Source: Novosphingobium sp. MW5 (GTDB taxonomy: Bacteria > Pseudomonadota > Alphaproteobacteria > Sphingomonadales > Sphingomonadaceae). Taken from it: a DNA stretch of 64,000 bases. The notes under the pieces are model-generated. The model searched no databases. It worked only from the letters and a program-made list of their open reading frames with translations, and was not told the DNA's origin. The translations under genes were made by a program, and so were the position numbers. Below are positions 54,776 to 64,000 of this stretch, one piece after another (the stretch's first letter is position 1; each line of letters starts with the position of its first letter). The stretch covers positions 1 to 64,000 of the forward strand of contig JAPCWB010000004.1 in the NCBI GenBank assembly GCA_025938935.1. Direction: 5' to 3'.

Positions 54776-56055
54776 CGTGTGGGGGCTCCTCTTGCCAGGG
54801 TGCGGTTTCGGGTCAGTTCGGCCATCGCGTCTTGGGTCAGCCGCAGGGTCGGCCGGTCGGGGTTGCGCATGTCCACAACCGTGACATCGCGCGAAAGCAG
54901 TTGCTGGGCGCCTTCGGTCATCGCCACGACCAGCTCCAGCGCCGGGACAGCGCCCGTCGCGGGCAGCTGGATACGCTGGTTGCGGTCCAGCACCACATCC
55001 CAGCGGCGGTTGCCAACGCGAACCAGCCCGCGAATGCGCGGCAGGATCGGCGCGGCCGAGGCCAGCAGCGCGCGGGCCTCGGCAATGGCCTCGGGCGCAC
55101 CGTCACCGGCAATCAGCGGCAGATCCGCACGGGCCGCGCGCGTCGCCGAGACGCGCCACGCGGTGCCCGGTCGCATCGACCAGATCCAGCCCCCCGGCAT
55201 TGCGCCAGACCATCGCCGGGACACGCTCGGTCACGCGCACTTCCAGCACGCCGCCGGTGCGGACCTGCAGCCAGGCGCGCTCGACCGCATCCAGTTCCTC
55301 GGCCCGGGCGCGCAACGCCCCCAGATCGAGATCCCAGCTCGACACCGGGAAACGGACCCCCAGCATCTGCGCCACCCCCTCGGCCACTTCGGGCGAGCGG
55401 GCCTGCACATCCAACGACGCAACTTCGAACATCGGCTGGTTCTGGATCGTGGTCTTGACCCCCTCGACCCATGTCACCAGCGCCGTCCGGTTCTCTTCTT
55501 GCGAGAACCATCCCCGGCAAAGGTCGCGATCAGCATCAGCGGCAAGCCGATGCGCACAAAATGCCGCACCATCGGCGTCAGCCACAGCCGGTTCAGCCGG
55601 TACGACAGACGGCTCGGCGACGGATCGTTCACCGGACCACGCGGCTCGGCCGCATCGGGGATCGTCCACTCAAGCGACGCAATCGTCGGCGCTTCGGCCC
55701 GGTGGTCAGGCTCCAGCAGATCTGGCTCGGGCTGCACGCGGCGCACAGGCCCCGGTGCCGGACGCACCGGCCCGCGCGCGGTCACCGGCGGTGCAACCGG
55801 GTCATTCGCGGGCAGCTCTGCACGGCGCGGTGCGCGCACGGGGCGCTCAGCGTCGGGCAGCGGCGGCCAGGAATATTCCGGCATCTCATCGGGCCATTGC
55901 GCGGGCATCGGCTTGGCCGCCCGCAACACCCGCCCCGCCGCGACCGGCGGCGGCATCATTTCGTGGCGGTCCGGCCATTCACGCTGGCTGCTGTCGGCGC
56001 GACGCGGCGTGGCATCGACCCGCTCGCCCCGTGCGTCTCGGATCACCGTTGACAT
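54772..56055 (-). CDS. ftsQ: Cell division protein FtsQ, with long proline-rich N-terminus
   Basis: From [20 protein letters not shown] there is about 160 residues of proline/arginine-rich cytoplasmic sequence, then a membrane segment near [13 protein letters not shown], a POTRA/FtsQ domain ([40 protein letters not shown]) and the C-terminal [15 protein letters not shown] region ([19 protein letters not shown]). Indels near 55510 and 55170. The start overlaps the ddl stop by 13 bases and its stop overlaps ftsA. The N-terminal extension is longer than the short tail of enteric FtsQ but common in Rhodobacterales. Confidence 0.9.
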
Positions 56056-56966
56056 GAGGCATCCTCGACCAACCAGCGCATCAGCTCGGGAAAGCTGATG
56101 CCGCAATAGGCGGCCTGCTCGGGGCTAAGCGAGGTCGGCGTCATGCCGGGCTGCGTGTTGGTCTCCAACAGCACCAGCCCCGCCAAGCCGCGCGTCTCGT
56201 CCCAGCGAAAATCGGTGCGGCTCAGCCCCCGGCACCCCAGCGCCTGATGCGCGCGCAGGGCATAGTCCATGCAGGCATCGAAGATTTCCTGCGGCACCTG
56301 GGCCGGGATCACATGCGACGAGCCACCGGGCTTGTATTTCGCATCGTAATCATACCAGCCCTCGGTCACGATATCCGTCACCGTCAGCGCCCGGTCGCCC
56401 AGCACGCTGGTCGTCATCTCGCGCCCCGGCGCATAGGCTTCGACCATCACCACTTCGGGCATGGCGTCATCCAGTTGCGGCGGGCCGTTGTTCTCTTCCA
56501 TCACCAGCCAGACGCCGACCGATGAACCCTCATTGAAGGGTTTGACCACATAGGGCGGTGGCAGCACATGCCGCGCGCGCACCTCGTCCTTGCAGGCCAG
56601 ACGGCTCTCGACCACCGGCAATCCGGCGGCGCGGTAGGTGTCCTTGGTGCGCTGCTTGTCCATCGCCAGAGCCGAGGCCAGCACGCCCGAATGCGTATAG
56701 GGGATCTTCAGCCATTCCAGCAGACCCTGCACACAGCCGTCTTCGCCCCAACGCCCGTGCAGGGCGTTGAACACGACATCCGGCTTCATCGCGACCAGCT
56801 TTTCAGCCAGATCCCGGTCAGCATCGACCTCAACCGTTGTGTAACCGGCCTCCCGCAGCGCGATGGCGCACATATGCCCCGTCGACAGGGAAACCTCGCG
56901 CTCAGCCGAGGGTCCGCCCATCAAAACCGCTACTGTAGGGGGCGTCCTGCTCGACGTGCCCACCAA
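56043..56966 (-). CDS. ddl: D-alanine--D-alanine ligase
   Basis: Intact, 307 residues. ATP-grasp ligase: [60 protein letters not shown] and [20 protein letters not shown]. Makes the D-Ala-D-Ala dipeptide for MurF. Between murB and ftsQ as in other Rhodobacterales dcw clusters. Confidence 0.97.
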   Translation of the reverse strand: MVGTSSRTPPTVAVLMGGPSAEREVSLSTGHMCAIALREAGYTTVEVDADRDLAEKLVAMKPDVVFNALHGRWGEDGCVQGLLEWLKIPYTHSGVLASALAMDKQRTKDTYRAAGLPVVESRLACKDEVRARHVLPPPYVVKPFNEGSSVGVWLVMEENNGPPQLDDAMPEVVMVEAYAPGREMTTSVLGDRALTVTDIVTEGWYDYDAKYKPGGSSHVIPAQVPQEIFDACMDYALRAHQALGCRGLSRTDFRWDETRGLAGLVLLETNTQPGMTPTSLSPEQAAYCGISFPELMRWLVEDASCQR

Positions 56967-56979
56967 CTCTGCCTCTCGT

Positions 56980-57000
56980 GGGGCTTTTGCCCCTTTTTTT
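56980..57000 (+). terminator. Antisense-oriented intrinsic terminator inside the dcw cluster
   Basis: GGGGC (56980-56984), loop TTTT, GCCCC (56989-56993) followed by seven T on the plus strand, antisense to the murB-ddl transcript. No plus-strand gene ends here. In the sense direction it reads as a hairpin preceded by an A-run and would not terminate. Confidence 0.6.
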
Positions 57001-57055
57001 ATACGTGGAGGGCTGCTCAGGCCCCTTGATCCACGGTGCCGGGTCTATCGCCCGG

Positions 57056-58005
57056 TCAGTCCTGCGGCGGGCTGCTTCGCCCAACCGCATGATTTCCCAT
57101 TCTAGCGTAATCCCGCTGTTTTGGAACACCCTTTCTCGGACCTCCTCGCCCAGCCCCTCCAGATCGGCGGCCGAGGCCCCCCCGGTGTTGACCAGAAAAT
57201 TCGCGTGCATCGGTGACATCTGCGCCCCGCCCCTCGTCGCGCCGCGCATGCCTGCGGCATCAATCACAGACCACGCCTTGAGGTCATGCACGTCATCGGC
57301 CCTACCGGTAGAGCTGAACCCCGCCGGATTGCGGAATGTCGACCCTGCCGTACGGTCCTTTGTCGGCTGCGAGGCATCGCGTTTTGCCAGCTGTTCGTCC
57401 ATCCGCGCGGCCAGTTCAGCTGCGTCCCCCTGTGGCGCATTGAACACGGCTTCGACGATCACCCAGCCGTCGGAGCAGCGTCGTCTGGCGGTATTGCATC
57501 GCCAGTTCAGCCGCTTTGAGGCTGCGCGCCTCGCCGTTCCGCGTGATCACCCGCACCGACTCCAGCCGGTCGGCGACATACTGCCCATAGCAGCCCGCGT
57601 TCATCCGCACCGCGCCGCCGATGCTGCCCGGAATGGTGCGCAAGAACGTCAGATCGCTCCCCGCCTCGGCCGCCTTGCGCGCCACATGCGCATCCAGCGC
57701 CGCCGCGCCGGCAGAAGACCTGGCCGCCCTCGACCCGGATGGTGTTGAACCCGCGCCCCAGCCGGATCACCACCGCCCGGATGCCGCCGTCGCGCACGAT
57801 CAGGTTCGACCCCACGCCCATCGGGAACACCGCCACATCAGCCGGCAGCGCGGCCAGAAACGCCGACAAGATCCTCTTCATCCGCCGGTTGAAACAGCCA
57901 ATCCGCCGGACCACCGACGCGCAGCCAAGTCAGATCGGCCAGCGCCCGGTTGGGGGTCAGTGTGCCGCGGGGGTGTAGCTCAGGTCTTTCACGCAATGGC
58001 CTCAT
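57056..58005 (-). CDS. murB: UDP-N-acetylenolpyruvoylglucosamine reductase, frame-disrupted
   Basis: [60 protein letters not shown] (FAD binding), [20 protein letters not shown] (catalytic serine region), [20 protein letters not shown] and [20 protein letters not shown] occur in order in alternating frames. It reduces UDP-GlcNAc-enolpyruvate to UDP-MurNAc. Indels near 57850, 57720 and 57460. The expected ending LEWEI is followed in a neighbouring frame by a stop at 57056, taken as the end; in the present frame it stays open to 56902. Confidence 0.92.
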
Positions 58006-58070
58006 TCGTCGGAACCAGCGCTTCACAAACGCGTTCCTTCTGCAAAACACTCATAAAAGCGGTAAACATT

Positions 58071-58316
58071 ATGCAAACCCTCCCCCCAGTTCTGCGCGCA
58101 GCGATGCCCACCCTCGTTGCGGCGGCGGTCGCTTGCTCTGTCGTTCTCATCGGCCTGAATGCCGGTGTCTATGATGGCCGGTTGATGGCCGTGGCCGTCG
58201 TCATCGGCCTGTCGGTCAACGCCGCTCTGGATCTGTGGCGCGTCTGGCAGCAGCGCGTGCCCGTCGCCGCCCAAACCACGCCAGCGCGCCAACCGCTGTC
58301 GCAGCCAGCGCCATAG
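58071..58316 (+). CDS. Small putative membrane protein antisense within dcw cluster
   Basis: 81 residues: MQTLPPVLRAAMPTLVAAAV, then VVLIGLNAGVYDGRLMAVAV and VIGLSVNAALDLWRVWQQRV, two hydrophobic helices of membrane length. It lies opposite to the surrounding genes and its 3' end overlaps the minus-strand membrane protein by about 100 bases. Either may be the real gene in the overlap. No family recognised. Confidence 0.35.
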   Translation: MQTLPPVLRAAMPTLVAAAVACSVVLIGLNAGVYDGRLMAVAVVIGLSVNAALDLWRVWQQRVPVAAQTTPARQPLSQPAP

Positions 58317-58521
58317 GGGCGAGCAACAGCGCGCCCACGATGGTATAGCCCATGCCGTCCCATCCCTGCAGCCCCGAGCCGATCACCAGCGACACCGCCG
58401 CCGCGACCGCCAGAACCAGCCCGCCGATCATCGCGGCGCGCGGCGATGCGAACCGCGCCAAGAGCCCGCCGAGGATGCCCCCGCAACACAGCGCGCCAAA
58501 ACCAAGGACCAGTATTTCCAT
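58216..58521 (-). CDS. Small membrane protein between murC and murB
   Basis: 101 residues: MEILVLGFGALCCGGILGGL, AAMIGGLVLAVAAAVSLVIG and GYTIVGALLLAPMALAATAV give three transmembrane helices, with a basic tail RRRARAAARRATDPERR. Position between murC and murB in the operon direction matches the small membrane gene found there in related genomes, which has no assigned function. Confidence 0.6.
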   Translation of the reverse strand: MEILVLGFGALCCGGILGGLLARFASPRAAMIGGLVLAVAAAVSLVIGSGLQGWDGMGYTIVGALLLAPMALAATAVGALAWFGRRRARAAARRATDPERR

Positions 58522-58584
58522 GCGTCCTCCTCAGGTGTCAGCCGTCGAGTATGCCCGGCTTCCCCCTAAAAACAAGGCAGGCGG

Positions 58585-59995
58585 TTACCCCTTGGCCAAC
58601 CGCCCGGGCAGCGCCTGCGCCCAGGCGCTGATCGTCCCGGCACCCAGACAGACAACCATGTCACCCGGCTGCGCCTCGGCCCGCACCAGCGCCTCAAGAT
58701 CTGCCTCGCGCAAAAGCGCGTGGGCGGATTTATGGCCGTGCGCCGTGATCGCCGCGACAAGACTGTCGCGATCCACCCCGGCAATCGGCTCTTCGCCCGC
58801 CGAATAGACCTCGGCGATTGCGACGACATCGGCACCATCAAAGCAGGTGGCAAACTCATCAAAAAGCGCGCTCAGCCGCGTGAAGCGGTGCGGCTGATGC
58901 ACCGCGATCACCCGCCCGGTACCGCCCAGTGCCTGCCGCGCCGCCTTGATAACGGCCGCAATTTCAACCGGATGGTGGCCGTAATCGTCGATCACCGTGA
59001 CGCCGTTCACCTCCCCGACCCGCGTAAACCGCCGCCCGACCCCGGCGAACCCGGCCAGTGCGGCGCGGATGGCGTCGTCGCTCATCCCCAGATGCAAGCC
59101 CACCGCCACCGCGCTCAGCGCGTTCGAGACATTGTGATCACCCGGCATTGGAAGTGTCAGACTTTTCAATTTTCCGACATTCTGCACCGTGTCCCAGCGC
59201 TACATCAAAGATTGCCTTACCCTTTTCGTACCTCAAACCCTCAGCCCGCACATCCGCGCCGCCATTGAAACCGAAGGTCACGACGTTTCGGTCATGCACC
59301 CGCTCAGCCAGAGCTGCCACTTCGGCATGGTCGGTGCACAGCACCGCAAGCCCATAGAACGGAATGCTCTGCACAAAGCGGTCGAACCCGGCGCGCAGAG
59401 CGTCGAAACTGCCCCAGTGTTCAAGATGTTCCGGGTCGATGTTGGTCACCACGGCAATCTGCGTCGGCAACAGGTTGAACGAGCCGTCGCTCTCATCCGC
59501 CTCGACCACCATCCAGTCACCCGCCCCGGCCCGCGCGTTCGAGCCGTAGGCGTGGATCACCCCGCCATTGACCACCGTCGCGTCAAACCCGCCCGCATCC
59601 AGCATCGCCGCCATCATCGTCGTCGTGGTGGTTTTGCCATGCGTGCCCGCAATGGAGATGTTGCGCCGCAACCGCATGAGTTCGGCCAGCATTTCCGCCC
59701 GCCGCACCACCGGCAGCCCCAGACGCCGCGCCTCGGCCATCTCGGGATTGCTTTGCTTGATCGCGGTCGAAGCGACGATCACCGCCGCCCCCGCCACATG
59801 CGCCGCATCGTGCCCGACATGGATCACCGCGCCCAGACCGGCCAGCCGTTCGGTGATCGCGCTGCCCTTGGCGTCCGATCCCTGCACGGCGAACCCCTCG
59901 CCCAGCAGGATTTCGGCGATGCCGGACATGCCGATCCCGCCAATGCCGATGAAATGGATCGGGCCCAGACCCGGCGGAAGCATCAAGCGCGTCAT
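58585..59995 (-). CDS. murC: UDP-N-acetylmuramate--L-alanine ligase
   Basis: [40 protein letters not shown] (P-loop), [17 protein letters not shown] and [20 protein letters not shown] are Mur ligase blocks; after an indel near 59180 the C-terminal domains read [40 protein letters not shown] and [19 protein letters not shown]. About 470 residues. Adds L-alanine to UDP-MurNAc. Eight bases after murG. Confidence 0.96.
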
Positions 59996-60003
59996 CGGAA
60001 CTC

Positions 60004-61116
60004 TCAGTGTTCGGGGGGACCGGCGAGACGCTCGGCCAGATCGGCCAGCGCCATCGCAGCATCAGGCATGCCCAGCCGCGTTGCGGCGCGCGCCATGCGC
60101 GCGGCCGCCTGCGGGGTCGTCAGGATCGTCGAAATCGTCGCCGCCAGTGCCTCGGGCGTGAACATGCTTTCGGGCATCAACACCGCCGCCTCGGCCTCGA
60201 CCAGACCGCGCGCGTTGGCCTCCTGCTCGCCGCGGATCGCAGCGGCATAGGGCACCAGATCGACGGCCGCCCGATCACCGTCAGATCCGCCACCGTCGAC
60301 GCGCCCGAGCGTGAAATCACCAGCTGTGCTTCGGAAAACCGGCGGGGGATGTCCGCGAAGAACGGCTCGACCTCGGCCGGAATGCCCGCCGCCTCATAGG
60401 CCGCCGCCACCCTGTCCAGATCCTCGGGCCGCGCCTGATGCGCCACGCGCACATGCTGGCGCAGAACGTCCGGCAAACCGGCAAGCGCCGCGGGCACCAC
60501 ATCCGACAGGATGCGCGCGCCCTGAGAGCCGCCGATGATCACCAGCGACATCGGATAATTGCCCGGCTCGATATAAGGCGAGGCCGCGCGTTCGCGCACC
60601 GAGCTCCGCACCGGGTTGCCGATCTGATGCCCGGCCACGCCCTTGGGCAGTACCGTCGGCCAGGTGCCGCAGGCGACAGCCGAAACGCGCTTGGCGAACA
60701 GTTCATTGACCCGGCCCAGCACGCCGTTCTGCTCATGAATCAGGCGCGGAATGCGGAGCAAACTCGCCGCGGTCAGCGCCAGGAATCGACGGATAGCCGC
60801 CAAACCCCGCCACCACAGCGGGCCGGTCGGCAACCATGGTCGCGACCGCCTTGGCCACGCCGCCCAGAATGCGGAACGGCACCGCCAGCTTCGCCAGCAC
60901 CCCACCCCGCGCAAAGGTCGCCGAGCCGACAACGCGCCGCGTCACCGCGTCGGGGAACCCGCCTGCATAGCGTGCACCGCGCGCATCCGTCGACAGCACC
61001 ACACGCCAGCCGCGCGCCAGAAGCTCTTCAGCCAGTGCTTGCGCCGGGAACATATGCCCCCCGGTCCCCCCTGCCGCGATGACCGCAAGCGGGGCCTTTC
61101 CTGCCGGGTTAGCCAT
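60004..61116 (-). CDS. murG: UDP-GlcNAc--undecaprenyl-pyrophosphoryl-MurNAc-pentapeptide transferase
   Basis: [20 protein letters not shown] is the GT28 N-terminal glycine loop; [48 protein letters not shown] and [20 protein letters not shown] follow in two frames, and the last part is [20 protein letters not shown]. Makes lipid II at the inner membrane face. Indels near 60770 and 60255. Starts two bases after the ftsW stop. Confidence 0.95.
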
Positions 61117-61118
61117 GA

Positions 61119-62285
61119 TTATCGCCCCCGTGTTTGCATCAGATCGCCGATTTCACCCTGCGGCCGTGTGCGCGTCAAGGCCAGCAGCATGCCCACCATC
61201 AGCCCCATCGCCAGCAGCGACGAGCCGCCCTGACTGACAAAGGGCAGCGTCATCCCCTTCGCGGGCAGCAGCCGTACGGCCACGCCCATGTTGATCATCG
61301 CCTGCGCCGAGATCATCGCCACCAGCCCGGTTCCGGCCAGCCGGATGAACGGATCGCGCTCACGCGTGAGGCGCGACAGGGCGCGCAGGCAGATCACCGC
61401 GTAAAGCGTGATAATGATCAACACCATCATGAAGCCGTATTCCTCGGCCGCGACGGCGATCACAAAGTCGGTATGCGCATCGGGCAGCTGCCATTTCACC
61501 TGCCCCTCGCCCACGCCCAGACCGAACAACCCGCCCTCCTGAATGGCCGAGGTCGCATAGCCCAGCTGCGAGCGTGCATCCAGTTCTGACGACAGGAAGG
61601 CGTCAATCCGGCGCGCGAAGTGTTCCGAGAACATATAGGCGACAAACCCGCCGCTCACCGCCGCGGCGGCCAGCCCCAGAATGATCAGCATCGACGCGCC
61701 CGAGACGAAATACATCGCCCCCCAGCCGAACAGCACCAGCACCGACTGGCCGAAATCCGGCTGAATCACCAAGAGACCAACGGTCGCCAGCACAACGCCC
61801 AGCGACAACAGCCGTCCCGGCGGACCGTTCAGATCCTGCCCGGCGGCCAGCAGCCAGGCGGCGGTCACCGCCAGGCAGGGTTTGACAAATTCCGACGGCT
61901 GGACGCTGGTGAAGCCAAGGCTCAGCCAGCGCACGGCGCCCTTGCCAAAGTCGGTGCCGATCACCGGCAGTGCCAGCAGCGTCGCAAACCCAAGGCCAAA
62001 GCCCAGCACACCCCAACGGCGGATCGTTTCAGGATTACGCATCGAGACGAAGAGCATCACCGTGACGCTCAAACCCGCGTAAATCGCGTGTCGCTCGAAA
62101 TAATGGAACGGGGGCAAATGGTTGCGCGCTGCCAGCGGCGGCGACGAGGCCAGGGCCAGCAGCAATCCAACTGCGACAAGCAACAGGACGCTCGAAATCG
62201 TCCAACGATCTACCGTGCGCCACCAACGCGACAACACCGGCTCGCCCACATGGGCGGGCATGCTGCCATGAACCATTTCCGTCAT
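61119..62285 (-). CDS. ftsW: Cell division lipid II polymerase FtsW
   Basis: Intact, 388 residues, about ten membrane helices of the SEDS family. Characteristic parts: [20 protein letters not shown] (ring region), [17 protein letters not shown] with the catalytic aspartate, [20 protein letters not shown] and [20 protein letters not shown]. Septal peptidoglycan glycosyltransferase acting with FtsI. Confidence 0.97.
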   Translation of the reverse strand: MTEMVHGSMPAHVGEPVLSRWWRTVDRWTISSVLLLVAVGLLLALASSPPLAARNHLPPFHYFERHAIYAGLSVTVMLFVSMRNPETIRRWGVLGFGLGFATLLALPVIGTDFGKGAVRWLSLGFTSVQPSEFVKPCLAVTAAWLLAAGQDLNGPPGRLLSLGVVLATVGLLVIQPDFGQSVLVLFGWGAMYFVSGASMLIILGLAAAAVSGGFVAYMFSEHFARRIDAFLSSELDARSQLGYATSAIQEGGLFGLGVGEGQVKWQLPDAHTDFVIAVAAEEYGFMMVLIIITLYAVICLRALSRLTRERDPFIRLAGTGLVAMISAQAMINMGVAVRLLPAKGMTLPFVSQGGSSLLAMGLMVGMLLALTRTRPQGEIGDLMQTRGR

Positions 62286-62405
62286 GGGGGTCTGCTCACT
62301 TTGCCTGTTATAAGCCCGTTTGCCGGGTCTTCAGGCAAGAATAGCGCGAATGCGGAATCTTGGCCAGAGACTTGCGATCACATCGGCGAGTCTCGGCGTT
62401 GCGGA

Positions 62406-63311
62406 TCAGCGGCGGCGGCGCAACGTGTCGATGGTATAGACCACCAAAGCCGCCCAGATCATGGGAAACGCGACCAGTTTTGCCCCATCGAACGTCTCGC
62501 CGAACACCCATACGGCGGCCAGAAACACCAGCGTTGGCACGATATATTGCATCAAGGCCATCGTGCTCAGCGTAAGCCGTTTCGCCCCGTTGGCATACAG
62601 CATCAGCGGCACCGCTGTGATCACACCCGCCCCCATCAGCAATGCGGTCAGCCCCGCACCCGCATAGCCAAAGCTCATCGAGCCCTGCGTCCACAGCCAC
62701 GCCAGATAGGCCAGCGCCACCGGGCTGAGCAGGATCACTTCCAGCGTAAACCCTTGATTTGGCCCGATTGGCAGCGCGCGCTTGAAAAAGGCATACAGCC
62801 CCCAACTGCCGGTCAACGCCAGGGAAATCAGCGGCAGACGCCCCGCCTCGACGGTCAGGACAACCACCGCCGCGACGGCAAGCGCCACGGCCAGCCCTTG
62901 CCACAGGCTCAGCCGTTCGCGCAGGAAAACGGCGGCCAGAAAGACCGAGAACAGCGGGTTGATGTAATAGCCCAGCGCCGCGTCCAGCACCTGATCGGTC
63001 TGGATCGCGTAGAGGTAAACGCCCCAGTTCACCGTGACCAGCAGCGCGGTCAGCCCGGCCATGGCCAGCAGCCGCGGCGACACCAGCGCGCGCCGCAGAT
63101 CGCCGGTCCGGCCCAGCACCAGCAGGATCACCAGTGCCACCGGCACCGACCAGATCACCCGGTGCGCCAGCACCTCGACCAGCCCGACGCTGTCGAACAA
63201 CGACAGATACAGCGGCAGGATGCCCCACAGCAGATAGGCCGACAGCGCCAGAAGAAACCCTTTGAGGCTGTCGCCCTCTTCGGCCAGACCCGTTTCCGCC
63301 TCAACCGCCAT
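62406..63311 (-). CDS. rarD: EamA-family transporter RarD
   Basis: MAVEAETGLAEEGDSLKGFL then ten predicted membrane helices, e.g. LLALSAYLLWGILPLYLSLF and HRVIWSVPVALVILLVLGR, with VNWGVYLYAIQTDQVLDAAL, GYYINPLFSVFLAAVFLRER and FGETFDGAKLVAFPMIWAA typical of RarD in the drug/metabolite transporter superfamily. Substrate unknown. The frame is open to 63350, but ATG 63311 is favoured because the added residues are not family-like. It lies in the middle of the dcw cluster between murD and ftsW. Confidence 0.92.
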   Translation of the reverse strand: MAVEAETGLAEEGDSLKGFLLALSAYLLWGILPLYLSLFDSVGLVEVLAHRVIWSVPVALVILLVLGRTGDLRRALVSPRLLAMAGLTALLVTVNWGVYLYAIQTDQVLDAALGYYINPLFSVFLAAVFLRERLSLWQGLAVALAVAAVVVLTVEAGRLPLISLALTGSWGLYAFFKRALPIGPNQGFTLEVILLSPVALAYLAWLWTQGSMSFGYAGAGLTALLMGAGVITAVPLMLYANGAKRLTLSTMALMQYIVPTLVFLAAVWVFGETFDGAKLVAFPMIWAALVVYTIDTLRRRR

Positions 63312-63364
63312 GCGCCCGCCCCTGATTGCCGGAAAATCCGCAGGCTTCACGCCCCGTCGCCGCC

Positions 63365-64000
63365 TTAGCGCCCCAGCAAGTCCTGCACAAGCGCCGCAAA
63401 AGCCTCGCCGCGTTTCTCGAAATTCGGGTATTGATCAAAGCTTGCCGCTGCCGGGGCCAGCAACACAACATCCCCCGGCTCGGCCTCTTCGGCGGCGCGC
63501 GCAACAGCCCGCTCCATCGTTTCGCAGATCTCGTGCGGCGTGTCGCCCAGCTGAAGCGCAAAGTCGCGCGCCGAGTGGCCGATCATATAGGCCTTGCGCA
63601 CGGCCCCCAGATGCGGGGTCAGGGCGGCAATGCCGCCCTCTTTGCCCAGACCGCCGGCAATCCAGCGGATCTTGGGAAAGGCTTGCAGCGCCTTGGCCGC
63701 AGAATCCACATTCGTCGCCTTTGAATCGTTGACGAAAGTCACGCCATCCTTTTCGCCGATCAGCTGGCTACGGTGCGGCAGGCCTTGGAAGCTCGCCAGC
63801 CCCGCCTCGATCTGGCGCGGTGCCAACCCCAGTGCGCGCACCGCCGCATAGGCGGCGCAGGCGTTCTGGTGGTTATGAGCACCCGGTAGACCCGCCATTG
63901 GCCGCAGGTCGATCGAATGCGCCTGTTTGCCGCCGCGCCATTCCGACAAGAACCCCTTGCGCGCCGAGACTGACCAGCCCGGCCCGTTCAGCTTTTGCCC
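63365..64000 (-). CDS. murD: UDP-N-acetylmuramoylalanine--D-glutamate ligase, C-terminal part
   Basis: Truncated by the window end; about 210 C-terminal residues are present. [59 protein letters not shown] and [40 protein letters not shown] are the MurD central and C-terminal blocks. Adds D-glutamate to UDP-MurNAc-L-Ala. Its start and P-loop lie beyond 64000. Confidence 0.96.
   Translation of the reverse strand, partial: GQKLNGPGWSVSARKGFLSEWRGGKQAHSIDLRPMAGLPGAHNHQNACAAYAAVRALGLAPRQIEAGLASFQGLPHRSQLIGEKDGVTFVNDSKATNVDSAAKALQAFPKIRWIAGGLGKEGGIAALTPHLGAVRKAYMIGHSARDFALQLGDTPHEICETMERAVARAAEEAEPGDVVLLAPAAASFDQYPNFEKRGEAFAALVQDLLGR

Noticed and set aside
53537..56098. An 853-codon open frame on the plus strand across ftsA and ftsQ
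   Set aside because: It lies entirely antisense to well-supported ftsA, ftsQ and the 3' end of ddl, has a composition typical of a GC-rich shadow frame and matches no family motif.
61620..63368. A 582-codon plus-strand open frame antisense to ftsW and rarD
   Set aside because: Charged, histidine- and glutamine-rich shadow of membrane-protein codons; both sense genes are certain.

Overview
The window looks like a high-GC alphaproteobacterium of the order Rhodobacterales. Signs of this are a single-cysteine DksA, the F1-ATPase inhibitor zeta (DUF1476), a cobalamin-independent homocysteine methyltransferase (bmt), the order of the division and cell-wall (dcw) cluster, and palindromes whose centres match the CtrA box TTAAC-N5-GTTAAC. 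LpxC, BamD and KdsD show an LPS-bearing outer membrane. No rRNA, CRISPR array or insertion sequence was seen; there is one tRNA (Asn).

Sequence quality matters for reading this annotation. From 1 to about 35 kb almost every gene is broken by small indels, although protein similarity continues across the breaks in alternating frames. From 35.8 kb onward most genes are intact. I read this as sequencing or assembly error rather than gene decay, so coordinates of broken genes run from the inferred start to the inferred stop.

Layout. 0-5.6 kb: an FAD monooxygenase, dksA, a MoxR ATPase, an EnvZ-like kinase and a metallo-beta-lactamase-fold hydrolase, then tRNA-Asn. 6.1-11.5 kb (minus): a stressosome operon, rsbR (heme-globin sensor)-rsbS-rsbT-rsbX, translationally coupled to two histidine kinases and followed by a response regulator. 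The first kinase carries an N-terminal domain resembling the RsbT-binding domain of RsbU, so RsbT probably acts directly on a kinase instead of on a sigma-factor cascade. This is the most interesting system in the window. 11.6-22.4 kb (plus): a surface polysaccharide locus making GDP-mannose, GDP-fucose and UDP-glucuronate (gmd, fcl, manC, manB, ugd) with a fucosyltransferase-like protein and three unidentified proteins. 22.4-24.6 kb (minus): phage-tail-like proteins (DUF2793). 24.7-31.5 kb (minus): a large transglutaminase/DUF2126 protein, a circularly permuted ATP-grasp/alpha-E fusion and a second transglutaminase, a predicted peptide-modifying set of unknown product.

31.7-34.6 kb: sulfate activation (cysD, cysNC) opposite a LuxR-type regulator. 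35.8-40.3 kb: kdsD and dTDP-rhamnose synthesis (rfbCBDA). 40.4-42.2 kb: amino-sugar kinase and murQ (cell-wall recycling). 42.2-47.5 kb: pepF, bmt, ATPase zeta, purC, purS and a lipoprotein. 47.5-64 kb (minus): the dcw cluster read as murD, rarD, ftsW, murG, murC, murB, ddl, ftsQ, ftsA, ftsZ, lpxC, bamD, recN, which makes lipid II precursors and the division ring and ends in envelope assembly and DNA repair genes. murD is cut by the end of the window.
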